NCBI GenBank assembly: GCA_964516805.1
Contig: CAZEXI010000003.1
Span: 1-64,000, forward strand
Length of the DNA: 64,000 nucleotides
Reading direction: 5' to 3'
Source of the DNA: CAYSTL01 sp964516805
Lineage (GTDB): Archaea > Thermoplasmatota > Thermoplasmata > Halarchaeoplasmatales > Halarchaeoplasmataceae
A program made the position numbers and the translations under genes. The number at the start of each line of letters is the position of its first letter. Within the stretch, counting starts at the first letter, position 1. Under the pieces are notes generated by a model. The model did not search any database. It had not been told where the DNA came from and saw nothing but the letters and a program-made list of their open reading frames with translations. This document shows positions 7,223 through 16,036 of the stretch, piece by piece.

Positions 7223-7501
7223 TTATTCCTTCTTCATCGTAATCTCAATAGAGGAAACATTTGTTGAACCAGATCCATCCTCGTTTTCTATCTTTTCTGT
7301 ATCTGTTATTATTTCAGTTATCTCGGCCTCTTCCATAAATCTATTTCTAGTTATTTCTGCTACATCGACTGCTTTACTTATTGCTCTACCTCTGGCTTTT
7401 ATCACTACTTCATCACTACCACTGTTAAACTGGGTTAACAATGCCATCACATAGTTCATAGTTTCCTTCTTTCCAATAAAGATTGTATTCTCTTCACTCA
7501 T
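7223..7501 (-). CDS. albA: DNA/RNA-binding protein Alba
   Basis: 92 residues matching Alba along its whole length: NTIFIGKKETMNYVMALL, the EVVIKARGRAISKAVDVAE segment holding the nucleic-acid-contacting loop, and the C-terminal beta-hairpin ending in ISSIEITM-type sequence. Alba dimers coat chromosomal DNA and RNA in archaea and are controlled by Lys acetylation; a lysine is present in the N-terminal IGKKE loop. It is a single gene with its own upstream region and a hairpin downstream. Confidence 0.93.
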   Translation of the reverse strand: MSEENTIFIGKKETMNYVMALLTQFNSGSDEVVIKARGRAISKAVDVAEITRNRFMEEAEITEIITDTEKIENEDGSGSTNVSSIEITMKKE

Positions 7502-7589
7502 TGTATCAACCTCATTTTCACGTTTTTTAACGTAATTTAAACATATAAACGGTCGTATTTACTATTTTAGGTAAGAACCAACTTGCAAG

Positions 7590-8825
7590 TTAACTATCGA
7601 AGATATAAAATGTTATAAGTCCAAAGATAGCAATAAGCGATAACGAGAGCAAGCCTATGTTATATGATGCTGTTAATGCAACAACACCTCCCACCAAAAC
7701 TGGACCCAATACTCCTACACCGTTTCCTATACCGTTCATCAAACCTGTTGCTGAACCGATGGTGTTATTGGGCACCTTTTGTTGCAGCATAGTAAAAAAT
7801 AAAGGAGGAGCCATCTGACCAAAAAGAAACACGAAAAATAAAATTAAGATGGCATAATTTACATTAGGCATAGGAAATATAGTTAACATACCTATCATCA
7901 GAGCACTCATGAAAAGCGATGACATTATTATCTTTTTAGTGTGGCCTTTAGTATCGCTAACCCATGACCCTATAACCATACCAACAACCGCTCCTACATA
8001 CGGTATCGCTGCTCTGTAAGACATCTCGCTGATATTCAAACCATGTACTTCTATGAGATAAGTAGGGATCCATAAGCTGACACCCCACCAAACTGTTGTA
8101 ACTGCAGTGAACCCAATCAATACAACTTGAAAATCCCTATCTTTTGCTAAATTGATCAATGATTTTTTAATATCAAGATCTCTTTTTTCATCTTTATTAA
8201 ATTTAATACTTCGATTTGGACTGTCTCTGATAAATAATAAGACAGGTATACTTAAAATAAATCCTGTCAAAGCAACTATATAAAACGAAAATTGCCAGGT
8301 TTGAAAAATGATCAAAGGGGACATTAAAATTGGTGCGATTGCTACGCCTACAGGACCTCCACTCATAAAAACTGAATTTGCTCTACCTCTTTTAGATTCT
8401 TTAAACCAACCCGCTGTTACTTTATTTGCTACTGGGAACAATACACCCTGGGCCAAGCCTAAAAGTAATCTAGAAAATAATAATATCCAGTAGTTTCCAC
8501 CAAAATATGCTCCTATAAAGATAGCTGAAGACCAACCCGATATCGAAATTGCTAACATTATTTTCGTTCCGTATTTGTCAATATTAGGGCTGAAAAATAT
8601 GTTAGAAAATCCATAGCTAACCAGAAATATACCTAACAAAACTCCTCCCAAACTACCCTGCTGAGAAGAAGACCAACCCATGTCAGATGCTATATTATCT
8701 AATGCTACAGAAGTACTCATCCTTCCTATATAACCCATAACTATAGATAAGAACAATAAAAATAAAATGAACGATTTATATTTTCGGGAAAGGTCGAATC
8801 CAAAATTTCTTATGTCAAATTTCAT
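7590..8825 (-). CDS. major facilitator superfamily transporter
   Basis: 411 residues with about twelve hydrophobic helices. Typical MFS signatures are visible: the loop 2-3 region (SPNIDKYGTKIML), the LLGLAQGVLFPVANK helix, SKRGRANSVFMSGGPVG after helix 4, and a cytoplasmic charged loop in the middle. It most resembles the anion/sugar-phosphate/aromatic-acid (ACS-type) branch, so the likely substrate is an organic anion, but this is not certain. It is transcribed alone, divergent from the ROK kinase, with a TATA-like element near 8884 on the minus strand and a palindrome at 8901-8938. Confidence 0.85.
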   Translation of the reverse strand: MKFDIRNFGFDLSRKYKSFILFLLFLSIVMGYIGRMSTSVALDNIASDMGWSSSQQGSLGGVLLGIFLVSYGFSNIFFSPNIDKYGTKIMLAISISGWSSAIFIGAYFGGNYWILLFSRLLLGLAQGVLFPVANKVTAGWFKESKRGRANSVFMSGGPVGVAIAPILMSPLIIFQTWQFSFYIVALTGFILSIPVLLFIRDSPNRSIKFNKDEKRDLDIKKSLINLAKDRDFQVVLIGFTAVTTVWWGVSLWIPTYLIEVHGLNISEMSYRAAIPYVGAVVGMVIGSWVSDTKGHTKKIIMSSLFMSALMIGMLTIFPMPNVNYAILILFFVFLFGQMAPPLFFTMLQQKVPNNTIGSATGLMNGIGNGVGVLGPVLVGGVVALTASYNIGLLSLSLIAIFGLITFYIFDS

Positions 8826-8900
8826 TATGTTCTAGATGGACTATAGAAGCAACTTGATTAAATTTTTGGAATGATATCAACCAATATAAAGACAATGATT

Positions 8901-8946
8901 CTGGGAAGCCCAGACATTAATTAGTCCAGACTTCCCAGGTAACCAT
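8901..8946 (-). promoter_or_regulatory. palindrome with a 9-codon Trp-containing mini-ORF upstream of the MFS gene
   Basis: The 390-nt gap between the MFS gene and the ROK kinase (8826-9215) holds CTGGGAAG (8901-8908) and CTTCCCAG (8931-8938), a perfect 8-bp inverted repeat, with CCAGAC repeated between the arms. On the minus strand the mini-ORF 8946-8917 follows a GGGAGG motif and reads MVTWEVWTN. It overlaps the second arm and contains two Trp codons. The MFS TATA-like element lies between this and the MFS gene, which favours an operator over an attenuator. The rest of the gap is AT-rich with nothing recognisable. Confidence 0.35.
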
Positions 8947-9215
8947 CCTCCCTCCCCTTTGATGATACTAGAATAGTGGTTTATTATTGAACTACTCATA
9001 TTAATTAGTAGTCTGCCATTTTTCATTATACTTGTTCGCTTGTCCGTAAATACAAGAAATGTGAAACTAAGATATATAATTTACGATTTAAAATACTTTA
9101 ATTAACATAAGGATTAATTAAAAACATTAAATTTTTTTAAAAACTATTGATACGAATAACTCTTTTTCCACTATTATATCACAAAATATTATACTGCCTT
9201 AAACAATTGATAACT

Positions 9216-10076
9216 ATGGGCAGTCTTTGTATAGATATGGGCGCCACAAAAGTATATCTTGGGATAGCTGATGTAGAGTTCATAGACATTATAAAAAAAG
9301 ATACTAAAGAATTTTTAGAGAATTCAAATAACATATTGAAGAACATCAAAAAGGATTATAATATAGAAAATACCGCTATTGCGTTGCCAGGACCATTGGA
9401 CTTAAAAAATGATCTTATTTTTCCCCCTAATATCCAAAGCCAGAAGATCGATATTAAAGACTTATTTAAAGATAATTTCTTCAATCCTAAACTGATAAAT
9501 GACTGTCATGCCGGAGTGATAGGAGAATATCTTTACGGGGAAAACAAATCTGATGATATCGTTTACTTAACCATCAGCACAGGTATTGGTGCTGGTGTGA
9601 TATCGTCAGGGGATCTGATCAAAGGTTGGGATGGTAATTTTGCGGAAGTGGGGCATATGTTGATAGGTGGAGATAGACTATGTGGTTGCGGGGGAAAGGG
9701 TCATTGGGAGGCTTACTGCTCAGGAAATAACCTCATCGAATTTGCAGAGAAAATAACCAAAGAATCCTTCAAAAATCCAGAACAACTATTCAAGGAATTC
9801 AAAAAAGGAAATAAAAAAGCTGTTAAAGTTATAAAAAAATTTCAAAAGATCAATGCCAAAGGAATATCAAATATTATCAATTTATACAATCCTGAAATTA
9901 TCATTATTGGGGGAAGTATCGCAGTTAACAATCCAGAAGCGATTATCGGTGATAATATGAACGTTATAAATGAAAATATAGTAAATCCAATGCCAAAGAT
10001 CAAATTTACATCCCTAGGTAATTACTCCGTCCTACATGGATTAAGAGCGATTTGTAGAGGTCAATTTGACTATTAG
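9216..10076 (+). CDS. ROK-family sugar kinase / glucokinase-like
   Basis: 286 residues. The ATP-binding phosphate loop DMGATKVYLGI is at the N-terminus. YLTISTGIGAGVI is the second phosphate motif, and the ROK zinc-site region VGHMLIGGDRLCGCGGKGHWE retains its His and cysteines. IIIIGGSIAVN is the adenosine motif. ROK kinases phosphorylate glucose, fructose, N-acetyl sugars or similar. I start at ATG 9216 (MGSLCIDMG), where similarity begins; the frame is open back to 9147 with an unrelated hydrophobic stretch. It is the only clear sugar-metabolism gene here and is divergent from the MFS transporter. Confidence 0.83.
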   Translation: MGSLCIDMGATKVYLGIADVEFIDIIKKDTKEFLENSNNILKNIKKDYNIENTAIALPGPLDLKNDLIFPPNIQSQKIDIKDLFKDNFFNPKLINDCHAGVIGEYLYGENKSDDIVYLTISTGIGAGVISSGDLIKGWDGNFAEVGHMLIGGDRLCGCGGKGHWEAYCSGNNLIEFAEKITKESFKNPEQLFKEFKKGNKKAVKVIKKFQKINAKGISNIINLYNPEIIIIGGSIAVNNPEAIIGDNMNVINENIVNPMPKIKFTSLGNYSVLHGLRAICRGQFDY

Positions 10077-10092
10077 TAATAAATAAATAAAT

Positions 10093-10800
10093 TTATCCTT
10101 CTTTTTCCACTCCATATATTGTGCCGCATTCTACACATCCAAAATATTCCTTAGATATCCTCTTAGTTTTCACAGATTCACATTCTGGACATATGATATC
10201 ATCACCCCTGATTATCCTGGACAGATCCCACCCTCTATAATAATTACTTCCGGATCTTAATTTAGGATAATCATACTGGAGCCAGTCGACCTCAATATTG
10301 TACTGTATAAAAGGCATAGACTTTTTATGGGATACCGGTAGAAGTGACCTTATAAGATCAGAATTCTTATTGATTATATAATTAGCTAGTATATCACTAA
10401 TACCATTATGTTTCCACCAAGTGTTCAACCTGTGGCTATTGATATTATCCTCCATGGTCAAATTATGGTCAATTATAGGTTCAGACCAATTTATGACGCC
10501 ATACAAAGGATTGACTATCAAAACTTCTTTTTTGTTATCTTTATTTAAATCATTCCATATATCGCTGTCCAATTGGCTGTAAAGCTTTCCTTGATATATT
10601 TTGCAAGCTGGTATCTTATCTTCATTATCTTTTAGATTAATATTAAAAGATTCAGCGACTTCTTTCTGTAAGCTATTTAATTTTTCTCTGTATTCTTCAT
10701 CTAATCCTTCTGTGAAGGTCTTATCACAGCTAACGATATCTTCAAATTTAGAATTAAATCCTTTTTTACATGAACACGGAATCAGTATGAGTTCATTCAA
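10093..10800 (-). CDS. YaaA-like protein with C-terminal zinc ribbon
   Basis: 235 residues. The first ~150 resemble the YaaA/DUF6884-type fold: LILIPCSCKK at the N-terminus, PACKIYQGKLY, then VLIVNPLYGVINWSEPI and a WWKHNGISDILANYI region. The last ~40 residues form a zinc ribbon with two CxxC knuckles (CPEC, CVEC). YaaA proteins bind DNA and protect against peroxide; related domains occur in nucleic-acid modification proteins such as archaeosine synthases. I prefer TTG 10800, four nt after GGGTGA; TTG 10812 would place that motif inside the gene. Function is uncertain. Confidence 0.6.
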   Translation of the reverse strand: MNELILIPCSCKKGFNSKFEDIVSCDKTFTEGLDEEYREKLNSLQKEVAESFNINLKDNEDKIPACKIYQGKLYSQLDSDIWNDLNKDNKKEVLIVNPLYGVINWSEPIIDHNLTMEDNINSHRLNTWWKHNGISDILANYIINKNSDLIRSLLPVSHKKSMPFIQYNIEVDWLQYDYPKLRSGSNYYRGWDLSRIIRGDDIICPECESVKTKRISKEYFGCVECGTIYGVEKEG

Positions 10801-10864
10801 TATATCACCCAATAATTAAGAGGAAAGATCTTGCATAGCTATGATCTAACCACTTCCTCCGATT

Positions 10865-10880
10865 AAAAGAATCTTCTTTT
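10865..10880. repeat. palindrome AAAAGAA-TC-TTCTTTT
   Basis: Perfect 7-bp arms around two central bases, next to a TATA-like GATATATATC (10881-10890) in the region between the divergent zinc-ribbon gene and the ABC operon. A second short palindrome, CATAGCTATG, lies nearby at about 10836-10845. Placement beside a TATA element fits an operator. Confidence 0.35.
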
Positions 10881-10985
10881 GATATATATCTTTTTTCCTG
10901 ATTAACCAAAAATGAAACTAAACTAAAATAGAAAAAATAAAATAACCTATATTATTTACTCCTACATCAGGGTAAGGTTATCTGT

Positions 10986-11933
10986 ATGAATAAAGAAAGT
11001 CTTATAAAAGCAAAAGAGGTACAAGTTAAATATGGACACATAATCGGGTTAGACCAATTTACTGCAGATATACCTAAAGGTATAATAGGTTTGCTTGGTC
11101 CGAATGGGGCTGGAAAAAGCACTTTTATAAAATCACTTCTTGGATTAGTAGAAAGAGACTCAGGTTCTATTAATATTAAGGGACTAGACCCTGAAAGTGA
11201 ATTGACTAAGATCAGAGATATAATAGGATACATGCCTGAACACGAATGTCTGATCGACCAAATGAATTCAGTTCAACTTGTATCTTATATGGCCCAGATA
11301 TCTGGTCTAAGGGAAAATAGAGCGGTACAAAGAACACACGAAACATTGGATTTTGTAGGTCTAGATGAGGAAAGATATAGAGAAATATCCTCATACTCTA
11401 CTGGAATGAAACAAAGGGTAAAATTAGCACAAGCGATTGTCCACGATCCTGAAATACTATTCCTAGATGAACCCACAAATGGTATGGATCCCGAAGGAAG
11501 AGAAGAGATGTTATCTTTGATCAAGAAAATTGGGGAGTCTGGAAAAACAATAATTGTTTGTTCTCATATCTTAAATGAAGTTGAAAAAGTAAGCGATTAT
11601 ATATTCATAATTAGCAATGGAAAAAAACTGTTAGAAGGTCCAATAGAAACTCTAATCAAAGGAGATGAAGGTAGGATAAGGATCAAAGCAAGAGGTAAAA
11701 TTGAAGATTTGAAAGATTTTACTAATAAACTAAATGAAAAATATACCATCTCATCTACACAATACGAAGGACAACAACTAGAATTCATAGCAGAAGGAGT
11801 TAAAGAAAACGACCATATTTTTCAAGCTGCTGACGCTTCAAATGTACAATTAAGATCACTCAGGAAACACAAAATTACACTAGAGGACGTTTTCATCGAT
11901 GCATTCGAAAGGGGGGAGTTAAATGGGGATTAA
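10986..11933 (+). CDS. ABC transporter ATP-binding protein
   Basis: 315 residues with a complete ABC ATPase: Walker A GPNGAGKST (about residues 37-45), signature YSTGMKQR, Walker B ILFLDEPTNG and the switch His in CSHIL. The C-terminal ~90 residues form the extra domain typical of CcmA/NatA-type ATPases that work with ABC-2 permeases. It is first of four overlapping genes (ATPase, permease, ATPase, permease; 10986-14425), so the exporter could be a heteromer or two related exporters. The substrate is unknown; such systems export drugs, ions, lipids or peptides. Confidence 0.9.
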   Translation: MNKESLIKAKEVQVKYGHIIGLDQFTADIPKGIIGLLGPNGAGKSTFIKSLLGLVERDSGSINIKGLDPESELTKIRDIIGYMPEHECLIDQMNSVQLVSYMAQISGLRENRAVQRTHETLDFVGLDEERYREISSYSTGMKQRVKLAQAIVHDPEILFLDEPTNGMDPEGREEMLSLIKKIGESGKTIIVCSHILNEVEKVSDYIFIISNGKKLLEGPIETLIKGDEGRIRIKARGKIEDLKDFTNKLNEKYTISSTQYEGQQLEFIAEGVKENDHIFQAADASNVQLRSLRKHKITLEDVFIDAFERGELNGD

Positions 11934-12744
11934 ACCTATAGAATATAAGCCATGGCAGGGAAAAAGAACCAATCATATTAAGAGAATTTTTGTGATAATT
12001 AAAAACATATTCAAAAATAAGATCAGTTCAAAAGGTATTATCGCCCTACTTATCATAGGTAGTGTGCTTGTTCATTTTCCTAACTTTTTAAATCTTGTTT
12101 TTATGCCAGTTGAAGAACTAAAGGCAGGAATGATGATCAACTATTTTGATAGTTTTATGTTCTATATCTTCGTTATAATTTTAGCTGCAATAGTTACCTC
12201 TGACCTTATCTCAGATGATATCAACAGTAATTCATTTGTACTCTATTTCTCTAGGCCAATAAGACCTATCGATTATTTATTTGGTAAATATAGCGGAGCT
12301 TTTCTGATTATCAGCCTTTTCAGCTTAATCCCACCGTTCTTATACGGAATAGCAGCGATTTCACTTCAGACAGGAAGTAATTATATGAACAGTGCTGAAG
12401 TATTAGGTTCAACTATCTTAGCTGGTATTCTCTACTCTATCGTTATAACAGGATATGGTATAATGTTATCTTCCTTTACAGAAAAAAAATCTTATGCTGG
12501 TGGTGGAACTTTTATTTCATTCATAGTAACTCCTTCTATAGGAGAGATATTTTCAAATTTTAATTACAATTGGAAGTTGGTAAATCCTATGAATTTACTG
12601 AATTATTCTTTGAGGATTATTTACGGTAAAGATCTTCCAAGCAGAATAAATTCTACATTATTCGGTGTGTTGATGATATTGCTTATAACTCTACCAGTAT
12701 TGGTCTCATTATACAGAATACATCACAAGGCGGTGGGAAAATGA
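11923..12744 (+). CDS. ABC-2 type permease
   Basis: 273 residues with about six hydrophobic helices, an N-terminal amphipathic basic segment and a short C-terminal cytoplasmic tail, as in ABC-2/NosY-like permeases. The SRPIRPIDYLFGKY element between the second and third helices is the common coupling motif of these proteins. The start overlaps the ATPase gene by 11 nt and sits just after GGGGGGAG, showing translational coupling. It pairs with one or both ATPases in this operon. Confidence 0.82.
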   Translation: MGIKPIEYKPWQGKRTNHIKRIFVIIKNIFKNKISSKGIIALLIIGSVLVHFPNFLNLVFMPVEELKAGMMINYFDSFMFYIFVIILAAIVTSDLISDDINSNSFVLYFSRPIRPIDYLFGKYSGAFLIISLFSLIPPFLYGIAAISLQTGSNYMNSAEVLGSTILAGILYSIVITGYGIMLSSFTEKKSYAGGGTFISFIVTPSIGEIFSNFNYNWKLVNPMNLLNYSLRIIYGKDLPSRINSTLFGVLMILLITLPVLVSLYRIHHKAVGK

Positions 12745-13667
12745 ATGATGTTATCAATACTCATGAGCTCTCTAAATGGTATGATGACGTTATTGGATTG
12801 AATTCAATGGATCTGGAAGTAAAACCAGGTATAACTGGTATTGTAGGTCCAAATGGTGCAGGAAAAAGTACTTTTTTCAAACTTGTTATGGGCTTGTTAA
12901 AACCAAGTATGGGAGATATCCTTGTTTTCGGAGAGGATCCTTGGCAAAATAATAAGATTCACAAAAAAATGGGTTTCTGTCCAGATTATGAAAGCCTTCC
13001 ACCTAGAGCAACCGGTTATGAGTATTTAAAGTTGATAGGGTCTATGCAGTGCATAAAAAATACTATTCTAGAAAAAAGGATAGCAGAAGTTTCCAACGTT
13101 GTTGAAATGAAGAAAGACCTAGATAGAAAGATAGAAGGTTACAGTAAAGGTATGAAGCAGAGAATAAAAATCGCAGGGGCTTTAATACACGATCCAGAAC
13201 TCCTTTTATTAGATGAACCTTTATCGGGGACCGATCCTTTAGTCAGAAAGGATCTGATCTCTTTAATCAAATCACTTTATCATGAACATGGACACAATAT
13301 TTTGGTCAGTTCTCATGTATTATATGAAATAGAAAGATTAACACAAGATATCGCGTTAATGTATAAAGGAAGAACTGTCGCTACTGGAAACATATCTGAG
13401 ATCAGAGACCTAATAGATGAGCATCCACATAACATTTTCATCGAAGGAAATGGTCTCAAGGAGTTAGCTAAAAAACTAATCGATGTAGAACTCGTATCTT
13501 CGATAAATTTCAAGAACAATAATGAATTGATAACGGAAGTGGAGGATCCAAACGAATTTTTCGATAAAATACCATCTTTGATTCTAAATTCTGATTGTAA
13601 AATTGATACTATTTACAGTATGGATGACAATCTAGAAGCTGTGTTTAAATATATAGTGGAGGGATAA
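12741..13667 (+). CDS. ABC transporter ATP-binding protein (second)
   Basis: 308 residues. Walker A GPNGAGKST, Q-loop region MGFCPDYESLP, signature YSKGMKQRIKIAG, Walker B LLLLDEPLSG and the switch His in SSHVL are all intact, so it should hydrolyse ATP. The Q-loop glutamine is replaced by the PDYE form common in this subfamily. It has the same C-terminal extension as the first ATPase; the two look like paralogues from a duplicated ATPase-permease pair. It overlaps the upstream permease by 4 nt. Confidence 0.9.
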   Translation: MNDVINTHELSKWYDDVIGLNSMDLEVKPGITGIVGPNGAGKSTFFKLVMGLLKPSMGDILVFGEDPWQNNKIHKKMGFCPDYESLPPRATGYEYLKLIGSMQCIKNTILEKRIAEVSNVVEMKKDLDRKIEGYSKGMKQRIKIAGALIHDPELLLLDEPLSGTDPLVRKDLISLIKSLYHEHGHNILVSSHVLYEIERLTQDIALMYKGRTVATGNISEIRDLIDEHPHNIFIEGNGLKELAKKLIDVELVSSINFKNNNELITEVEDPNEFFDKIPSLILNSDCKIDTIYSMDDNLEAVFKYIVEG

Positions 13668-13669
13668 AA

Positions 13670-14425
13670 TTGAGTTTGATTGATAATATAAAAGGAACGT
13701 TAGCTTTGAGTCTTTATTCAGCAAAAAAGATAATCTTAGATAAAAAGATAATTTTGAGCATAATATCTGTTATCTTCTTCTCATTAGTCATGGGCTACGC
13801 TGCTTACGAAGGTAAATACGATATAAACGTGATATCTTTTTTAATGAAAAATATACTCCTACTGTTTTTGATGCCTATAATAGTGATGATATACGGGTCT
13901 ACTTTGATCAGAGATGAGATAGATGATAAAAGTATTACCATGGTCCTTACCTCTTCTCTCAATAGAATTTGGAGCTATATAGGCTATTACATCTCACTGA
14001 TCTTGACGATGAGCCTAATTATGATTGCCATAGTTTCTACAGGTTTCTTTTCTTATGTTGGAGTTACAAAAGTCACAAGCGATGCATTGACAGTATATTA
14101 CGGAATGATAGGTTTGGTTATTATAGGGTCCATTGTCTATTCATCACTTTTCCTATTATTCAGTATATTGATTGAAAAACCCTTATACTTGGGCTTATTC
14201 TATGCATTTGTATGGGAAGTGTTCGTTGGTTCTTTACCAGGTAAAATAAAAAAAGTTTCCATCAATTATTATCTCAAATGCATAGGTTCAGAATGGATAG
14301 ATATAAGTACCTTCAAAAATTTTGGAGATGTATCTTTATCAAATGCCCTTATGATACTTTTCATAACAACAATAGTATTGATATCTATAGGCATCGTTCT
14401 CTTCCGTGAATTCGAACTAAAATAA
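13670..14425 (+). CDS. ABC-2 type permease (second)
   Basis: 251 residues with six predicted membrane helices, including the LIRDEIDDKSITMVLTSS segment equivalent to the coupling region of the other permease. It starts at TTG 13670, placed correctly after GGAGGGATAAAA; the first in-frame ATG would remove the first helix. It ends the ABC operon; the 270 nt downstream (14426-14695) are AT-rich and hold only the promoter of the HTH gene, with TATATAAAA about 40 nt before its ATG. Confidence 0.82.
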   Translation: MSLIDNIKGTLALSLYSAKKIILDKKIILSIISVIFFSLVMGYAAYEGKYDINVISFLMKNILLLFLMPIIVMIYGSTLIRDEIDDKSITMVLTSSLNRIWSYIGYYISLILTMSLIMIAIVSTGFFSYVGVTKVTSDALTVYYGMIGLVIIGSIVYSSLFLLFSILIEKPLYLGLFYAFVWEVFVGSLPGKIKKVSINYYLKCIGSEWIDISTFKNFGDVSLSNALMILFITTIVLISIGIVLFREFELK

Positions 14426-14695
14426 AAAAATCACTTTTGAATAAACAAAATTGATTATGCCTAATAATAGCATGATTGGATAACAAAAAATGAGATTCAA
14501 TAAAGATTCTAAAGATCTATAAGTAATATTGATATGATATTATGATACATAATAATGATACAGTATTTTGATTTTACCTATTAATACGAAAATTTGATTA
14601 ATGAGCATGATTAAAAGACATGATTTTTAACGATGGTTTCTTGAATAGAATTTTGTATATAAAATCATATATTAATCATTAGAAGTTGTTATAAT

Positions 14696-15040
14696 ATGAG
14701 AGAAACAGATGATGCTGAGGATAAGTTAGAGATACTAGCGGATGGTTATGCCAAACGTATTCTGGTGGGATGCTACAGGAAACCTAAACCTGTCCAGGAA
14801 CTTAGTTGGAAATACGATATACCAATTGCTGCAGCCTATAGAAAAGTACATGAACTTGAAGAGGCTGGTTTTCTAGAAGTAGCAAAAAGAGAAACGAGTA
14901 GAAGAGGAAAAAAAGTAAAATTATACAAAACAGTCCTTGAAAGGGCTATTATTAGATTCGAGAATGGAGAATTCAAAGTAGAATTTGATTATCCCACTGA
15001 AGAAGAAAAATTCCAGCTAGAATTTGAAAGCAGGTTCTAA
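14696..15040 (+). CDS. ArsR-type winged-helix transcription regulator
   Basis: 114 residues. The N-terminal half is a winged helix: LADGYAKRILVGCYRKPKPVQELSWKYDIPIAAAYRKVHELEEAGFLEV, with the recognition helix at IAAAYRKVHELEEAG and the wing RRGKKVKLYK. The C-terminal ~30 residues are acidic beta-structure (FENGEFKVEFDYP) as in many archaeal HTH_20/ArsR-like proteins. It has no metal-site cysteines. Its position just after the ABC operon suggests, but does not prove, that it regulates that operon. Confidence 0.75.
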   Translation: MRETDDAEDKLEILADGYAKRILVGCYRKPKPVQELSWKYDIPIAAAYRKVHELEEAGFLEVAKRETSRRGKKVKLYKTVLERAIIRFENGEFKVEFDYPTEEEKFQLEFESRF

Positions 15041-15076
15041 AACTTCTTCTAATTTTTTATTATATTGAAAAACCAA

Positions 15077-15241
15077 TTATTCTGCCATTTCTTTTACTTT
15101 TGAAAAACATTCATTTAGTGGGTCTTTCTCATCAATCAAACCTTCAGCTCTATCTATACAAATCAAAAGATCCTCTTCTATATCCATATCGGATCTCTTA
15201 TCTCTATAAAGCCCCATCTTAGTTACTGTTTCCTTATCAAG
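15077..15241 (-). CDS. small hypothetical protein, 54 aa
   Basis: An acidic, helical 54-residue protein beginning MLDKETVTKMGLYRD and ending CFSKVKEMAE. I do not recognise it. The frame is open to 15274 with a GTG start that would add CKC, but ATG 15241 gives a cleaner N-terminus. It sits alone between convergent HTH and divergent acetyltransferase genes. Confidence 0.45.
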   Translation of the reverse strand, partial: LDKETVTKMGLYRDKRSDMDIEEDLLICIDRAEGLIDEKDPLNECFSKVKEMAE

Positions 15242-15416
15242 CATTAAGGAGACACCACTAGTACACTTGCACACTCATGCAGATGTAAATAAAACTTTTG
15301 TACATTTTTCAAAATCAGTTTTGATAACATAATTGAGCCTGATTTTTACTTATAATAGTAGTTCATATAAATTAAACAGAAAGATATATCACTACAATAT
15401 CTATTTGGAAAAACGA

Positions 15417-15854
15417 ATGGTCTATATCCGTAATTTCACTAAATCCGACGTGGATCAGGTAGCAGAGATAGCTCAAATATCACTTAAAGAAAGTTATGAT
15501 GAGGAATTATACATTACAATCCATAATTACTGGCCAGAGGGTTTTCTAGTTGCTTCTTTAGATAGCTACATACTAGGTTTCATATCTGGAGTGATAGTAA
15601 GTAAAGACACATCGAGAATACTTATGCTGGCTGTCCGACCGACTCATAGAAATAAAGGTATTGGATCAAATCTTCTACAAAATTTCATCGAAAGGAGTGC
15701 CCAAAAAGGGATGAAAAAAATTACTTTAGAAGTTAGGGTAAGCAGTGAAAAAGCTATTAACTTTTATAGAAAAAAGGGATTTCACGCTTTGGGGATAATT
15801 GAAGATTTTTATACAAATGGTGAGAGCGGTATTAAAATGATAAAACATCTATGA
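15417..15854 (+). CDS. RimI-like N-acetyltransferase (GNAT)
   Basis: 145 residues of the archaeal RimI/Ard1 family, which acetylates protein N-termini with acetyl-CoA. Core motifs are in order: YIRNFTKSDVDQV, GFISGVIV, ILMLAVRPTHRNKGIGSNLL with the RxxGxG/A acetyl-CoA loop, LEVRVSSEKAINFYRKKGF and the C-terminal strand. I choose ATG 15417 because the domain begins there. Archaeal RimI proteins can also acetylate Alba; whether this one does is unknown. Confidence 0.85.
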   Translation: MVYIRNFTKSDVDQVAEIAQISLKESYDEELYITIHNYWPEGFLVASLDSYILGFISGVIVSKDTSRILMLAVRPTHRNKGIGSNLLQNFIERSAQKGMKKITLEVRVSSEKAINFYRKKGFHALGIIEDFYTNGESGIKMIKHL

Positions 15855-16036
15855 TCGAATACTTCCCATGATTACATGGTTTTTGAAAAATCGCTTTTTA
15901 AACAACTGAAATACCATAATAAATTAATAAAGTAAAATTTTCATTATCTCACCCTATGAAAAATCAAAAGGAGCAAAATTACCCGCCATATAAATATAAC
16001 ATAACTACATCTCTAATTAAATAAAAGAGGGAAATC

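Noticed and set aside
8901..8938. riboswitch reading of the palindrome before the MFS gene
   Set aside because: No known aptamer core is recognisable; a simple inverted repeat explains the sequence.
15957..16025. 22-codon ORF (MKNQKEQNYPPYKYN...) upstream of DUF885
   Set aside because: No Shine-Dalgarno or positioned TATA box, and low-complexity AT-rich sequence; probably chance, unlike the mbh leader ORF.
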